From positions 62,001 to 126,000 of the forward strand of contig NZ_JXQV01000008.1 in the NCBI RefSeq assembly GCF_000834635.1: a DNA stretch of 64,000 nucleotides, given 5' to 3'. The position numbers and the translations under genes were made by a program. Each line of letters opens with the position of its first letter. Positions within the stretch are counted from its first letter, which is position 1. This DNA is from Agrobacterium tumefaciens (GTDB taxonomy: Bacteria; Pseudomonadota; Alphaproteobacteria; Rhizobiales; Rhizobiaceae). Positions 54,333-63,039 of this stretch are shown here, one piece after another. Under the pieces are notes generated by a model. That model was not told the DNA's origin. It made no database searches and saw only the letters and a list, made by a program, of their open reading frames with translations.

Positions 54333-54777
54333 GATACCTTCCAGGAGAAGTTGGCATCATGCCGCCGGCACCCAGGTCTACATCGACCTGCACATATGCG
54401 GCGCACTGCACCTCTTCCACCCACTGCCCGAAAGTAAAAGGCCGAACCTCCAATGAGAGGTAAAGTCAGTCACATGCCATCCGCAAGGATATTTCGACCA
54501 TGGCGAGTATCTGTTTCCGCCAACTCATTCTTAGGCCGGATTGTAAAAACAATCTTAATTGAAACGTTCAAAATTTATTTTTTATAGCAATAAGCGTAGA
54601 TTATAAGCTTTTTATCGATATTTTATACTGATATATTAGCTTTATATATTTCAACATAAACAATACTGTAAAATTCTACATTACCTATGAGCGGCGGCGC
54701 ACGCAGACCACTGCGTAGATGGATAAACGCCGATCAGGTAAAGACATGCGAGTGGAAAAAGGCCTATAAACGCTCAC
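54333..54777. other. AT-rich intergenic region
   Basis: About 445 bases upstream of the GGDEF-EAL gene. From about 54540 to 54690 it is far more AT-rich than the rest of the window. It holds GATTGT-aaaa-ACAATC at 54539-54554 and several TATAAT-like stretches, so promoters in both directions are plausible. A 35-codon frame at 54687-54794 overlaps the next gene and may be a leader or chance. Confidence 0.5.
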
Positions 54778-55002
54778 ATGAACAGATTTTTTGAAACAGA
54801 AGTCGCTTTGCTGGAGCGTCTGCGTACGCTCAAGGCATCACCGGAAATGTCGTTCAATTTGAACGACATCGCAATGCCAATGAATGCGGCAGGCTTCTCG
54901 CAAAGCGAGATCATCGCCGTTCTGGATGCGTTTGAGCAAGAAAAGGTCGTGGCCTACGCGCCAGGCAATAGGCTCCTGATCCTTAAAGACCTGCCGGACT
55001 GA
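54778..55002 (+). CDS. Small hypothetical protein, 74 residues
   Basis: Encodes a 74-residue acidic soluble protein; its body (LERLRTLKASPEM...GFSQSEIIAVLDAFEQEKVVAY) reads like a small helical, possibly winged-helix-like fold. I do not recognise the family. No strong ribosome site is seen before the ATG. Codon use and absence of competing frames make it plausible. It follows the AT-rich region and converges with the ArsR gene. Confidence 0.55.
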   Translation: MNRFFETEVALLERLRTLKASPEMSFNLNDIAMPMNAAGFSQSEIIAVLDAFEQEKVVAYAPGNRLLILKDLPD

Positions 55003-55039
55003 AAGAAGATTGCCACAAGGTGGTGGCAGAACGTGGCCA

Positions 55040-55351
55040 TCAACCCTGCTCATCCGATGCGGCAAGGACAGCGTTCAACAAGCCGGGAAAGCGCTCATCG
55101 ATCTCGGCACGACGCAACTCATTCAGGTGTGACGGCCCGTCCGTGCGCGTGAAAACAAGACCACCTTCGCGCAAGACTTTGAAATGGTGGGACATGCTGG
55201 ACTTCGGCCTTCCCCCATCAAGGGCAGAGCATGTGGCCTGCCCGTCATTCGCCAACTGACGCACAACGCCCAGCCTCACAGGATCACTGAGCGCGTAGAG
55301 CACCTGAGTGAGCGTGACGTCTTTCATGGAGGGATGTGGAATTGCGCGCAT
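55040..55351 (-). CDS. ArsR-family regulator
   Basis: A 103-residue winged-helix repressor (SDPVRLGVVRQLA; SALDGGRPKSSMSHHFKVLREGGLV; wing VFTRTDGPSHLNELR). No metal-binding CVC motif in the recognition helix, so it may sense organic or redox-active compounds rather than metals. ATG 55351 has AGGTTACG upstream; an in-frame ATG 15 bases earlier lacks a site. It diverges from an old-yellow-enzyme gene with a perfect palindrome between them. Confidence 0.88.
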   Translation of the reverse strand: MRAIPHPSMKDVTLTQVLYALSDPVRLGVVRQLANDGQATCSALDGGRPKSSMSHHFKVLREGGLVFTRTDGPSHLNELRRAEIDERFPGLLNAVLAASDEQG

Positions 55352-55386
55352 GACGTAACCTAGCATTTGAAAATCTTATTGGATAG

Positions 55387-55402
55387 TTCGATTGTAATCG
55401 AA
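55387..55402. promoter_or_regulatory. ArsR-type operator between arsR and the flavin oxidoreductase
   Basis: Perfect palindrome TTCGATT-gt-AATCGAA, 35 bases from the arsR ATG (55351) and 47 bases from the oxidoreductase ATG. It is placed for joint repression of both genes. Confidence 0.7.
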
Positions 55403-55449
55403 ATACCGAAAGCATATATGATGGTTCCTGATTATCAGTTGGAGCAATC

Positions 55450-56541
55450 ATGTCATCCCTTTTTACCCCCTTCACCCTTAAAGACGTGACATTGCGAAAT
55501 CGCATCGTCGTATCGCCAATGTGCCAATACTCGGCCGAGAACGGCACGATCAATGATTGGCATTATGTCCACTTGGCTGGCCTGGCGCGCGGCGGCGCAG
55601 GTTTGATCGTTGCAGAGGCCACTGCCGTCTCACCGGAAGGTCGTATCACTCCCGGCTGTGCAGGCATCTGGAGCGATGAGCAGATCTATCCCTGGAAAAA
55701 AGCCGTGGGCCTGATGAAGGCTGCCGGTGCGGTTCCCGGAATCCAGATTGCACATGCTGGCCGCAAAGCGAGCGCCAATCGTCCATGGGAAGGCGACGAT
55801 CACATTCCAGAATCCGATCCGCGTGGCTGGGAGACCATAGCGCCATCCGCCGTTGCTTTCGGAGCAAACCTTGGCAAGGTGCCACAGGCAATGGAGATTG
55901 CCGATATTGAGCGGGTCAAGGCAGACTTCGTCGCTGCCGCCAAGCGGGCGCTGGCCGCCGGCTTCGAATGGCTTGAGCTTCACTTCGCGCACGGTTATCT
56001 CGGACAAAGTTTCTTTTCGACATGGTCCAACAAGCGCACAGACAATTATGGCGGCGACTTTGATGGAAGAGCACGGTTTCTGCTCGAGACGTTGGCTGCC
56101 GTGCGCGATGTCTGGCCAGAGCATCTGCCGCTGGCCGCTCGTTTCGGTGTGACCGAGTTCGATGGCTCCGACGACCTGGAAGAAGGCATCGAAATGGTTC
56201 GCCGCTTCAAGGATGGCGGCCTCGACATTATTGACGTCAGCATCGGGTTTTCCACCCCAACCGCGAATATTCCGTGGGGTCCCGCCTTCATGGCACCCAT
56301 CGCTCAACGCGTAAGGCGTGAAGTTGGACTGCCTGCCACCACAAGCTGGCTCATCAGCGAGGCGAAACAGGCCAACAGCCTGATCGAGGATGATGTTGTC
56401 GATCTGGTATCGCTTGGACGCCCGCTGCTCGCCAACAATTATTGGCCATATCAGGCAGCACTCGAACTCGGTATCGAAAAGCCATCCTGGACGCTTCCTG
56501 CGCCATACGCCCATTGGCTGGAACGCTACAGAACGGCCTGA
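55450..56541 (+). CDS. Old yellow enzyme, YqjM-like NADPH:flavin oxidoreductase
   Basis: A 363-residue FMN TIM-barrel ene-reductase. It has the class-III (YqjM) features SPMCQYS with Cys25 and Tyr28 tuning the flavin, QIAHAGRKAS, and SNKRTDNYGG. The proton/substrate pocket normally reads HGAHGYL; here it is HFAHGYL, so the first substrate-binding histidine is kept. Such enzymes reduce electrophilic alkenes and nitro compounds. Next to an ArsR-type regulator it is probably induced by reactive electrophiles. A terminator follows. Confidence 0.93.
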   Translation: MSSLFTPFTLKDVTLRNRIVVSPMCQYSAENGTINDWHYVHLAGLARGGAGLIVAEATAVSPEGRITPGCAGIWSDEQIYPWKKAVGLMKAAGAVPGIQIAHAGRKASANRPWEGDDHIPESDPRGWETIAPSAVAFGANLGKVPQAMEIADIERVKADFVAAAKRALAAGFEWLELHFAHGYLGQSFFSTWSNKRTDNYGGDFDGRARFLLETLAAVRDVWPEHLPLAARFGVTEFDGSDDLEEGIEMVRRFKDGGLDIIDVSIGFSTPTANIPWGPAFMAPIAQRVRREVGLPATTSWLISEAKQANSLIEDDVVDLVSLGRPLLANNYWPYQAALELGIEKPSWTLPAPYAHWLERYRTA

Positions 56542-56559
56542 ACCGAACAGTTTCTCTCA

Positions 56560-56598
56560 CAAACGCCATCGCAAATTCGCGGTGGCGTTTGCTTTTCG
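56560..56598 (+). terminator. Terminator after the old-yellow-enzyme gene
   Basis: CAAACGCCA-tCGC / GCG-g-TGGCGTTTG stem (one mismatch) followed by CTTTTCGG, 18 bases after the stop codon and just before the end of the convergent LysR gene. Confidence 0.75.
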
Positions 56599-56606
56599 GC
56601 ATCAGC

Positions 56607-57497
56607 TCATTGTGCCGATTGAGGAAACTGGGCAATTTCCTCCTTTAGCCAAGTCACAAAATGCTCCGTCTTTCGCCGTCCGGGCCGCTCGACCTTCACA
56701 ACGTATTGAAGGCCGCTCTGCAGGAAGCCGAACGGCGCAACGAGGCGGCCGCAGTCGATGTCTCCGGCAACAAGATGCCATGGCACGATGGCTGCACCCA
56801 ATCCGTTCAGCACAGCCTCGATGGTCAGGTGATAGTGATCGAAAATGCTGGCCCGTATCCCATTCCCATGATCTTTCTGGCCTGTAAGATGGGCCCATTC
56901 TTGCCATACATGCGGGCGCGTTTTGGTTTCCAACCTTGGAAGCGCAAAGGCTTCGTCATGGTCAAGCGGCTCCCTTCCACTTGCAATGGAAGGCGCGATG
57001 ATGAGCCCTAGCTGCTCCTGAAAAAGCGGCGAGCAATCCTGTGGCATCTCGGCATCGGGCGACAACACAAGAATCTGCACATCGACCTGGGTTCGCGGCA
57101 TGCGATCGTCTGTTGCCAAACGCACATCGTAGCGGGGATGCTTTGTCGTGAAATCGTGAAGACGCGGAATGAGCCAGCGCATGGCAAATGTGCTGAGGCA
57201 AGCGACATCCAGAATGGTGTCTTCGCCTCGCCTGACAATCCTTAGCGCATCCTCGATCTGGTCGAATGCAGAGGTGAGCGCAAAGCCCAGCACCCGCCCT
57301 TCTGCGGTGAGTTGCGGACGATTCCTCGGCCCCTCGAAAAGCTGCGTTCCAATCATTGTCTCGAGAAGACTGACATGGCGGCTGATTGCACCATGCGTAA
57401 CAGACAGTTCCTCCGCAGCGGTCACAAGCCGACCGTGACGCGCCGCGGCTTCAAAGGCCCGCAATGCGGCAACGGGTATATTCTTTCGGTTTCTCAT
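56607..57497 (-). CDS. LysR-family regulator (GcvA-like) divergent from a tautomerase gene
   Basis: A 296-residue LysR regulator with helix-turn-helix near 15-60 (LVTAAEELSVTHGAISRHVSLLE), phrasing typical of the GcvA group, and an effector domain with PRLHDFTTKHP. ATG 57497 is favoured over an in-frame GTG at 57512. The 101-base gap to the tautomerase holds ATGGA-n8-TCCAT, a possible site. Regulation of the tautomerase is inferred from position. Confidence 0.9.
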   Translation of the reverse strand: MRNRKNIPVAALRAFEAAARHGRLVTAAEELSVTHGAISRHVSLLETMIGTQLFEGPRNRPQLTAEGRVLGFALTSAFDQIEDALRIVRRGEDTILDVACLSTFAMRWLIPRLHDFTTKHPRYDVRLATDDRMPRTQVDVQILVLSPDAEMPQDCSPLFQEQLGLIIAPSIASGREPLDHDEAFALPRLETKTRPHVWQEWAHLTGQKDHGNGIRASIFDHYHLTIEAVLNGLGAAIVPWHLVAGDIDCGRLVAPFGFLQSGLQYVVKVERPGRRKTEHFVTWLKEEIAQFPQSAQ

Positions 57498-57598
57498 GTG
57501 AGCAAAGGTCACATAGACACGGCTATCACGTCAATATGGAGAGCGATTTCCATCTGATAACAAATGCCGATCGATTTAAACGAAAAGCGAGATCAAGC

Positions 57599-58006
57599 AT
57601 GCCATTTGTCAAAACAGCCATACCCTCGGGAACAGCACCATCAAGGAAGCATGAAATCGTCCGGGGCATTCACGATGCGCTGGTCGAGGCTATCGGCATG
57701 CCAGAGGACGAATTGTTCAATCTGGTCAGCGAGTACCAGGGTAGCGACTTCTTTTTTGACCGGAGCTTCAACGGCATTGCGCGTTCAGACAATGTGATCG
57801 TCGTTGAAATCACGATGCGCAGAGGTCGCAGCGACGCAATGAAGCGCGCACTCTACGCGGCCATCACCAGAAATCTCGAAGCAAAGGCAGCCGTTTCTCC
57901 GAAAGATGTTTTCATATTCATGCACGAAAACGATTATTCGGACTGGAGCGTCGGAAACGGTGTCTTCGCCATGGCGATAGCCCAGCAGCGCGGAACGGAT
58001 AGCTAG
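57599..58006 (+). CDS. Tautomerase-superfamily protein
   Basis: A 135-residue protein of the tautomerase superfamily. The mature N-terminal proline (M-P-F, Pro2) that acts as the general base is present, so the start at ATG 57599 is fixed by function. KHEIVRGIHDALVEAIG and the HENDYSDWSVGNG block fit the longer Tautomerase_2 group (about 130 residues). Substrates of that group are poorly known, including dehalogenase-like and keto-enol chemistry. It is paired with the divergent LysR gene. Confidence 0.88.
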   Translation: MPFVKTAIPSGTAPSRKHEIVRGIHDALVEAIGMPEDELFNLVSEYQGSDFFFDRSFNGIARSDNVIVVEITMRRGRSDAMKRALYAAITRNLEAKAAVSPKDVFIFMHENDYSDWSVGNGVFAMAIAQQRGTDS

Positions 58007-58054
58007 AAACGCATATGTGAGAACCGGGCGGTCAATCGGATCGACTGCCCGAGT

Positions 58055-60130
58055 TCACACGATGAGTTCGCGAACCTGAGCCGCGAGCGTTTCCACTGCA
58101 AAAGGCTTGGTCAGCACAGCCATACCAGGATCAAGCTTGCCGTCCCGGACAGCGGCGTTTTCCGCATATCCAGTCACAAACAGAACCTTCAATCCGGGAC
58201 GACTGAGGCGCGCGGCATCTGCCATTTGGCGTCCATCCATCCCTCCTGGAAGGCCGACATCGCTAATCAGCAGATCAATACCGACATCTGACTGCAAAAT
58301 CTTCAAGCCCGTCGCACTGTCTGCGGCTTCGATCACGGTGTAACCGAACTCCTGAAGCACATCGGAAATCAGCATCCGGACTGTTGGTTCGTCGTCGACG
58401 ACCAGCACGGTTTCCTCTGCTCTGGCCCCACCGGGCGTGCGGGAATCGACGGTCTCATGGGCTATATCTCCTTCCATCATATGGTGCGGAAGATAGATGC
58501 AGACTGTGGTTTCAACATTCTGCTCGGATGATATTTCGACTTTTCCCCCGGACTGTTTTGCAAATCCGTAGATCATAGAAAGGCCGAGACCTGTGCCCTG
58601 CCCCAGCGGCTTGGTGGTAAAGAACGGCTCGAAGACCTTGTCGATCACATCTGCGGGAATGCCCGTGCCTGTGTCTGTAATTCGCAAGCAAACATACTCG
58701 CCCGCCGAAGTGCCGCCTTCATCCGTCGCCTGCGCTTCAATTGTCGTATTTTCCGTTCTGATGGTGATTTTGCCACCATCCGGCATGGCGTCCCGCGCAT
58801 TGATGCAAAGATTGAGGACAGCATTTTCAAGCTGCGACTGGTCTACCAGCGTTTTCCATGTTTCGGATGCCTTCGTGACCTCAATATCGATAGACGGGCC
58901 GACGGTACGCTGTATCAGGTCCTGCAGGTCGACAATCAGCTTGTCGATATCGGTAGGCTTTGGATCAAGCGTCTGGCGTCTGGAAAAGGCCAGCAATCGA
59001 TGGGTAAGCGCAGCCGCCCGCTTGACGGCCCCTTGCGCCGCCGAAAGATATCGATCCAGCTCGTTCGTGCGTCCTTGAGACAATCTGCGTCCCATGAGTT
59101 CGAGACTTCCCGAAATACCCGCAAGAAGATTGTTGAAGTCGTGCGCAAGCCCGCCTGTCAGTTGGCCAACGGCCTCCATCTTCTGGGACTGGCGCAAAGC
59201 GTCCTGCGCTTTCAGCAACTCGGATGTGCGATCTGAAACGCGTTGCTCCAACTGGTCATTCAGCGCACGCAACATGGAAATGGCCCGGTCACGTTCGGCC
59301 TCTACAGCACGGCGCTCTTCGACATCGATCAAGACGCCGGGAAAACTGGAAGGAGAGCCATCTTCGGCAAGATCGACACGCCCATTGGCTTCGATCCAGT
59401 AGTATTTCCCGTCACGGCGCAGGACACGGTATTGATGTGCGTAGGCACCCCCACGAGAAATGACTTCATTGATGGCTGTGATTAAGCCGTCGCGATCATC
59501 GGGATGCACCGTCGATATGATCTGCTCCAACGGTATACCCGTCCTGCCGAGTGCCGGGTCGAGCCCGAAACTATCCGCAAATGCAGCATCGATGGTAAAG
59601 CGGTCCGTCGGTATGTCCCAAAACCATGTGCCGATAATTGCGCCCGCGCCGAGCGCCAGTTGCACCCGCTCAGCATTCACGCGGTCACGGTTTTGCGCAA
59701 AGACGAGGGCCGTCGTGTCGTGAGCGACATTCAGGAAGCCTGCGATCAGGTCACCATCACGCAAAGGGCTGTAGGAAAACGTCCAATAGGTGTCTTCCTC
59801 ATATCCGTTACGGGTCATCGTCAGATGCAGGTTCTCGAGGCGAATGGTTTCTCCTGCCATGGCGCGATCAATGAGGGGTTTGATCTCATCCCATACATCA
59901 GGCCAGACCTGCATGATCGGTTGGCCAAGAGCCTTAGGATGGCGGTCGCCGAGAAATACCGCATAGGCGTCATTATAAAGGAAGGTACCTTCCGGGCCCC
60001 ATGTCGCGCACATGCCAAATCCGGATGCCGTGATGAGATCGTAGGTGGTCCGCAGAGCAACTGACCATTGGTCTTTTGGTCCGAGCGGGGTCTTTGACCA
60101 GTCGAAATCATCCAGGAAATTCAAGTGCAT
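58055..60130 (-). CDS. PAS hybrid sensor histidine kinase
   Basis: A 691-residue soluble hybrid kinase: PAS-like domain at about 15-140, a PAS_3 domain at about 160-275, a coiled-coil linker, HisKA with GLAHDFNNLLAG (His near 329), HATPase with NLCINARDA (N-box near 440) and TGIP...GTGLGLS, then a C-terminal receiver with phospho-acceptor near 622 (LLISDVGLPGGMDG). No membrane helix. This layout is common in Rhizobiales as stress or light/redox sensors. The partner phosphotransfer protein is not nearby. It is followed by 48 bases to the convergent tautomerase gene. Confidence 0.92.
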   Translation of the reverse strand: MHLNFLDDFDWSKTPLGPKDQWSVALRTTYDLITASGFGMCATWGPEGTFLYNDAYAVFLGDRHPKALGQPIMQVWPDVWDEIKPLIDRAMAGETIRLENLHLTMTRNGYEEDTYWTFSYSPLRDGDLIAGFLNVAHDTTALVFAQNRDRVNAERVQLALGAGAIIGTWFWDIPTDRFTIDAAFADSFGLDPALGRTGIPLEQIISTVHPDDRDGLITAINEVISRGGAYAHQYRVLRRDGKYYWIEANGRVDLAEDGSPSSFPGVLIDVEERRAVEAERDRAISMLRALNDQLEQRVSDRTSELLKAQDALRQSQKMEAVGQLTGGLAHDFNNLLAGISGSLELMGRRLSQGRTNELDRYLSAAQGAVKRAAALTHRLLAFSRRQTLDPKPTDIDKLIVDLQDLIQRTVGPSIDIEVTKASETWKTLVDQSQLENAVLNLCINARDAMPDGGKITIRTENTTIEAQATDEGGTSAGEYVCLRITDTGTGIPADVIDKVFEPFFTTKPLGQGTGLGLSMIYGFAKQSGGKVEISSEQNVETTVCIYLPHHMMEGDIAHETVDSRTPGGARAEETVLVVDDEPTVRMLISDVLQEFGYTVIEAADSATGLKILQSDVGIDLLISDVGLPGGMDGRQMADAARLSRPGLKVLFVTGYAENAAVRDGKLDPGMAVLTKPFAVETLAAQVRELIV

Positions 60131-60442
60131 TTACTCCCAAGGCGACACCGCAACGGCGCCAGCCATTCGTATCAGAGATGCGACGATTAAGATAATGCGG
60201 TAACAAGCTCAGACCCGCTCAATGGTTCCAGCCACATACCAATCGTCTGAGAGAGGTAGCTTGGTTTGGCTGAACAGGATCAAGCTTTTAGCTTACAATT
60301 TTGCCATGGATACCAGTGCGGGATCATTGGTGCCATCCCGTTGAAGTAGGCCTGATCCCACGCCTGCCAGTCAAGGGAGAAATATGGATCTTCGCACTTG
60401 CCAGACAGGAAAGTCGAATATGGGCAGGCCGCGTCCAGGTCG
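60131..60442. other. Intergenic region with a start-less minus-strand frame
   Basis: About 310 bases upstream of the hybrid kinase. On the minus strand a 56-codon frame (60283-60450) opens exactly where the sulfatase-fold gene stops and encodes a Trp/Cys/Tyr-rich sequence including DPYFSLDWQAWDQAYFNG and PHWYPWQNC. It has no start codon at its beginning. It could be a frameshifted tail of the sulfatase-like gene, a gene remnant or chance. Confidence 0.35.
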
Positions 60443-62071
60443 CTATTTGTCTACGTTGCTGAAAGCATCGATTAACAGCTGGCGTAGCCCGCTCATCGGC
60501 CTCTCCTCAGTCGCATTGACCGGTGTCATTCCGCTGGTGAACCCATCTTTTCGGAAGCGGGCGAGAAGCTGTGCATCGTCTGTAACGATATGCACCGGCA
60601 CCGCTCTCGACGCGTCTCGACCTGTAATGATGGAGGCGGGCTGATGGTCTCCGAGGATGATGTAGACCGCGCCCTTCCCCTGCCTTGCCATGAAGTCCCC
60701 GAGTGTCGCCAGCGAATAATCGATGGTTTGAATGTACTGGCTACTAACGCGCTCGGGATTAGCCCAAACGACAGAAGGAGGATCACCGCTGGTGGCTTGA
60801 CCATTGAAAATCGAACCATCGCCAACTGCGTCCCAATCAACAAGTTTTGGCACGGGCGTCCAGGGTGCATGACTGGAGATGAGGGCAATTTCAGCCATCA
60901 CGTTTTGACCGCGCAACGATGCGGGCTTCAAAGCCAGTCGATCAAAGGCAGACAGGGTGTACTGATCCGGCATCGTGACCCAGTTGAATGGCTTGCCACG
61001 ATATTCCAGGCCAGTTGCGGACAGGATCTGGTTGTAGCCATAATAGTCGGCCTCAGGCCACGCCATCGTGATGGCAGGCATGACCGCAACCGTTTGCCAA
61101 CCAGCCTGCAGGAACAGCCGGTTCAAGCTCGGCTGGCGGCTGATCATCAGACGGTCATAGCGCGCCTGGCTATCGACCCACAGGCCGGAGAGCAACGTGC
61201 CATGGGCCAGCCAGCTCAGCCCGCCGACCGTGGGGGATGTGACCCAGCCGGTTGCCGCCTGCAGGCCTATCGCTTCGATCTGGGTTTCCATTGCCGAGAG
61301 CCGGGGTAAGGTCACGCCTGAGTATCGCGGGTCATCCACTGCCGAACGCCCGTAGGACTCCACAAAAATGACAAACACATTTTTGCCCTTCACCGCCTGG
61401 AACAGACCGGTTCCATCGCGCGGACCAAGGCCTGCCCCGAGTTGTTTTTCGAACACCTGCATATCAGCGAAAGAGCGGACGACGAGGCCGAGCCGCCCAG
61501 TCAGATAGGTAGGTGTAGCCAACTCCACACGGGTCCTGTCGATCCAAAAAAGGCTTACAGCTCCTGCGATAATGCATGCAAAAACGCCGATGAACAGTCT
61601 GCGAAGGCTTGCTTGGGCCTCAGCCATTTGCCGCAGCGAGTTCAGAAAAATGATGACCACCAGCAGGACAATAAGGATGCCGCCCGTCAAAGCTATGAGG
61701 GCAGCGGGCGTTCCGATCGTGCCCGAAATCAGGTTCCAGCCATCTGCCAGCATCTTCAAATCCAGATAGGGATTGAACTGCCGCTGGAACGCTGTCTGCA
61801 CACCGATATCTGCGATTTTCAGAAAGAGAACAACAAACACCAACAAAGCACAGAGATAGATGATGAGACGCCTGAGGAAACCCCGCGTCATCAGCACGAG
61901 GATGGCGATGACAGGCCACTCAAGCGGCAAACGCAAAAATGCATCCATTCCCAGAGCGTCCGGGTGGTCGGGAAGCGTGAAAGCCAGAAATGCGGTGAGG
62001 GAGAAAAGAACTGCGCCGACCACAGCTCTCAAGTTAATGTGTTTGAGATCCACTCGGCTTTGGCGCATCAC
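60443..62071 (-). CDS. Membrane sulfatase-fold protein (LtaS/phosphoglycerol-transferase-like)
   Basis: A 542-residue protein with about five N-terminal membrane helices (roughly 15-190) and a periplasmic alkaline-phosphatase/sulfatase-fold domain. The catalytic-start block FVIFVESYGRSAVDD and the metal-binding ILGDHQPAS are visible. Relatives transfer phosphoglycerol or phosphoethanolamine to envelope glycans or lipids. It diverges from a flippase-like gene and lies by a CDP-alcohol phosphatidyltransferase, which supports an envelope-lipid role. The exact substrate is unknown. Confidence 0.85.
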   Translation of the reverse strand: MMRQSRVDLKHINLRAVVGAVLFSLTAFLAFTLPDHPDALGMDAFLRLPLEWPVIAILVLMTRGFLRRLIIYLCALLVFVVLFLKIADIGVQTAFQRQFNPYLDLKMLADGWNLISGTIGTPAALIALTGGILIVLLVVIIFLNSLRQMAEAQASLRRLFIGVFACIIAGAVSLFWIDRTRVELATPTYLTGRLGLVVRSFADMQVFEKQLGAGLGPRDGTGLFQAVKGKNVFVIFVESYGRSAVDDPRYSGVTLPRLSAMETQIEAIGLQAATGWVTSPTVGGLSWLAHGTLLSGLWVDSQARYDRLMISRQPSLNRLFLQAGWQTVAVMPAITMAWPEADYYGYNQILSATGLEYRGKPFNWVTMPDQYTLSAFDRLALKPASLRGQNVMAEIALISSHAPWTPVPKLVDWDAVGDGSIFNGQATSGDPPSVVWANPERVSSQYIQTIDYSLATLGDFMARQGKGAVYIILGDHQPASIITGRDASRAVPVHIVTDDAQLLARFRKDGFTSGMTPVNATEERPMSGLRQLLIDAFSNVDK

Positions 62072-62142
62072 TGCAATCTGCTCCCGTCTCCTGCACGTAG
62101 GATTCTATTGGAAAAACAGGCAAAATACAGAGGCGCCCGCGC

Positions 62143-63039
62143 TTGAACAAACTGCGAATATTCGTGTCCGTCGCCACGTTGGCGCTCCTGATCATCATCA
62201 TCCTGCGCGCGGATCTGGCGGGTCTTGCACAATCGCTGTCGCGCATCTCCTGGACCGCGATCATATGTTGCCTCGCGCTGGTACAGGTGCAAATCGTGCT
62301 CTCGGCACTGAGGTGGCGCTTCACTGCGAGACGTCTTGGCCAGGATATTGCGCCTTTCACGGCAATTCGGGAATACTACGTCGCCAGCCTTTTGAACCAA
62401 ACCCTGCCGGGCGGCATGGGTGGTGATGCGTTGAGAGCCTGGAGAATGCGCAGCGATGAGCACGGTGGGTGGAAACAATCCGCAAAGGCCGTTATCTTCG
62501 AAAGGCTTTCCGGACAGATTGCGCTTTTTCTTCTGGCATTGATTGGCCTGTCCATCTGGCCCTTCGTGTCGAACAGCGACAATGTTCAGTATTCGTGGCA
62601 TTTCATCATCCTCGGCATAGCCGCAATCGCCGCCGTCATACTGATCACCATATGGATCGAAAGGCGAAACGTGGAGAGCAACCTTTTTGAAAGCCTGCTC
62701 AACGTCTTCGTCCGGCGCAAGGCATGGCTGTTTCAAATCTCAACAAGCGCCGCTATTCTCTTCGCCTATGTCGCCGTCTTCCTAATAACGGCTCATGCCA
62801 TGGGCTCCAGCCTGCCGTGGATTGCAGGCCTGACGATTATACCGTTCTGTCTGGTCGCTATGCTGATCCCCACCGGCTTTGGCGGCTGGGGAACACGCGA
62901 AGCTGCGGCGATGGCACTTTGGCCGTTGTTGGGCGCGCCTTCCGCCGATGGTCTTGCCGCGAGCATTAGTTATGGCTGGCTGTCACTTGCGGGTGCGGCA
63001 CCTGGAATAGTTTTCCTCGTCGCCTTGCGCAGGAGATAG
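62143..63039 (+). CDS. Flippase-like integral membrane protein (LPG_synthase_TM/UPF0104)
   Basis: A 298-residue protein with about eight hydrophobic helices, of the family that forms the membrane half of MprF-type lysyl-phosphatidylglycerol synthases/flippases. Typical blocks are LRWRFTARRLG, LLNQTLPGGMGGDALRAWRM and IPTGFGGWGTREAA. No aminoacyl-transferase domain is present. The only fitting start is TTG 62143 with GAGGCG upstream. Its 3' end overlaps the convergent phosphatidyltransferase gene by 70 bases. Confidence 0.88.
   Translation: MNKLRIFVSVATLALLIIIILRADLAGLAQSLSRISWTAIICCLALVQVQIVLSALRWRFTARRLGQDIAPFTAIREYYVASLLNQTLPGGMGGDALRAWRMRSDEHGGWKQSAKAVIFERLSGQIALFLLALIGLSIWPFVSNSDNVQYSWHFIILGIAAIAAVILITIWIERRNVESNLFESLLNVFVRRKAWLFQISTSAAILFAYVAVFLITAHAMGSSLPWIAGLTIIPFCLVAMLIPTGFGGWGTREAAAMALWPLLGAPSADGLAASISYGWLSLAGAAPGIVFLVALRRR

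Noticed and set aside
54687..54794. 35-codon frame overlapping the 74-residue gene
   Set aside because: No convincing ribosome site and it ends inside the next gene in another frame; mentioned only as a possible leader.
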